A DNA stretch of 6,463 nt. Source: Flavimaricola sp. (GTDB taxonomy: Bacteria > Pseudomonadota > Alphaproteobacteria > Rhodobacterales > Rhodobacteraceae). This document shows, in pieces, positions 6,078-6,463 of the stretch. The position numbers and the translations under genes are program-made. The notes beneath the pieces were generated by a model. That model was not told the DNA's origin and ran no database searches. It saw only the letters and a program-made list of their open reading frames with translations. Each line of letters begins with the position of its first letter. The stretch's first letter is position 1. Location: positions 1 through 6,463 of the forward strand of contig JALZWD010000287.1 in assembly GCA_023300365.1 (NCBI GenBank), given 5' to 3'.

Positions 6078-6463
6078 ATGCCAATTTATTCAGCCATGAC
6101 CACAGTGCCCGGACAGGCGGGCGGAGATGCCTTGGGCGAGGCTTTGGAGATGCACGAACCGGCACCCTATGCCGTGGGTGTTTTTGAGGTTGAGGATGGG
6201 TCGGGGCTTTTTGAAGTGGCCGCGCATTACGAGCAAGCACCCGACGGTGTGGCGCTTGATCTGCTGTCGGCGTTGCAGGGGGGCAAGCCGTTTGTGATTT
6301 CGGAGGTTCCCGATCAGGATTGGGTGGCGCATGTCAAACGCGAGTTGGCCCCTGTCGAGGCGGGGCGATTTTTCGTGTACGGCAGTCACGATGCGGACCG
6401 TGTCCCTGAGGGGCGGATTGCTTTGTTGATTGATGCCGCGATGGCCTTTGGCACCGGGCACCA
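6078..6463 (+). CDS. prmA: Ribosomal protein L11 methyltransferase PrmA, N-terminal part (cut by right edge)
   Basis: From ATG 6078 the frame stays open to the end of the window, 128 codons. The N-terminal L11-binding domain is present (about residues 1-95, including GVFEVEDGSGLFEV and DWVAHVKRELAPVEAGRFFV). The linker YGSHDADRVPEGRIALLID then leads into the methyltransferase domain. The last visible residues, AMAFGTGH, are the start of the S-adenosylmethionine-binding motif characteristic of PrmA. The enzyme, a cytosolic protein, trimethylates ribosomal protein L11. A GGAG stretch (6064-6067) inside the end of the MFS gene, 10 bases before the ATG, is the likely ribosome site, and only 7 bases separate the two genes, so co-transcription is likely. 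An ATG at 6073 is out of frame. About half or more of the protein, including most of the catalytic domain, lies beyond the edge. Confidence 0.93.
   Translation, partial: MPIYSAMTTVPGQAGGDALGEALEMHEPAPYAVGVFEVEDGSGLFEVAAHYEQAPDGVALDLLSALQGGKPFVISEVPDQDWVAHVKRELAPVEAGRFFVYGSHDADRVPEGRIALLIDAAMAFGTGH

Noticed and set aside
1..6463. Mobile element or xer-dif integration site suggested by xerC
   Set aside because: The recombinase is the chromosomal XerC in its usual DUF484 context; I see no dif-like site, terminal repeats, transposase or cargo genes.

Overview
The window looks like ordinary core chromosome from an alphaproteobacterium, most likely a member of the Rhodobacteraceae (Roseobacter/Rhodobacter relatives). 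This rests on remembered family resemblance of the PriA, DUF484, XerC and PrmA translations, on the G+C-rich coding style, and on the DUF484-xerC arrangement. No search was run. I see no mobile element, CRISPR array, rRNA or tRNA gene, and no sign of an accessory defence or biosynthetic system.

Layout. Minus strand, from the left edge: the N-terminal third of xerC (bases 1-383, cut by the edge), a DUF484 gene one base upstream of it (385-1092), a 142-base gap holding two back-to-back hairpins, and a small transaldolase-family gene (1235-1888). A 74-base divergent gap follows, then priA on the plus strand (1963-4167). Next comes a 280-base stretch (4168-4447) with a structured leader-like segment, a probable 35-codon small ORF and a terminator-like hairpin. 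A 96-residue DUF6958-like gene lies on the minus strand (4448-4738). Divergent from it is a plus-strand pair: a 12-helix MFS transporter (4841-6070) and, 7 bases downstream, the start of prmA (6078 to the right edge).

Function. XerC (chromosome dimer resolution) and PriA (replication restart) both maintain the chromosome, but they are on opposite strands in different transcription units, so the link is one of neighbourhood only. DUF484-xerC is a tightly coupled pair also seen in gammaproteobacteria. The transaldolase belongs to the non-oxidative pentose phosphate pathway; its active-site residues suggest transaldolase rather than fructose-6-phosphate aldolase. PrmA methylates ribosomal protein L11 and appears to be co-transcribed with an MFS transporter of unknown substrate.

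The least explained parts are the tandem hairpins at 1170-1220 and the hairpin plus small ORF at 4226-4387. Both are modest leads rather than evidence of a new system.
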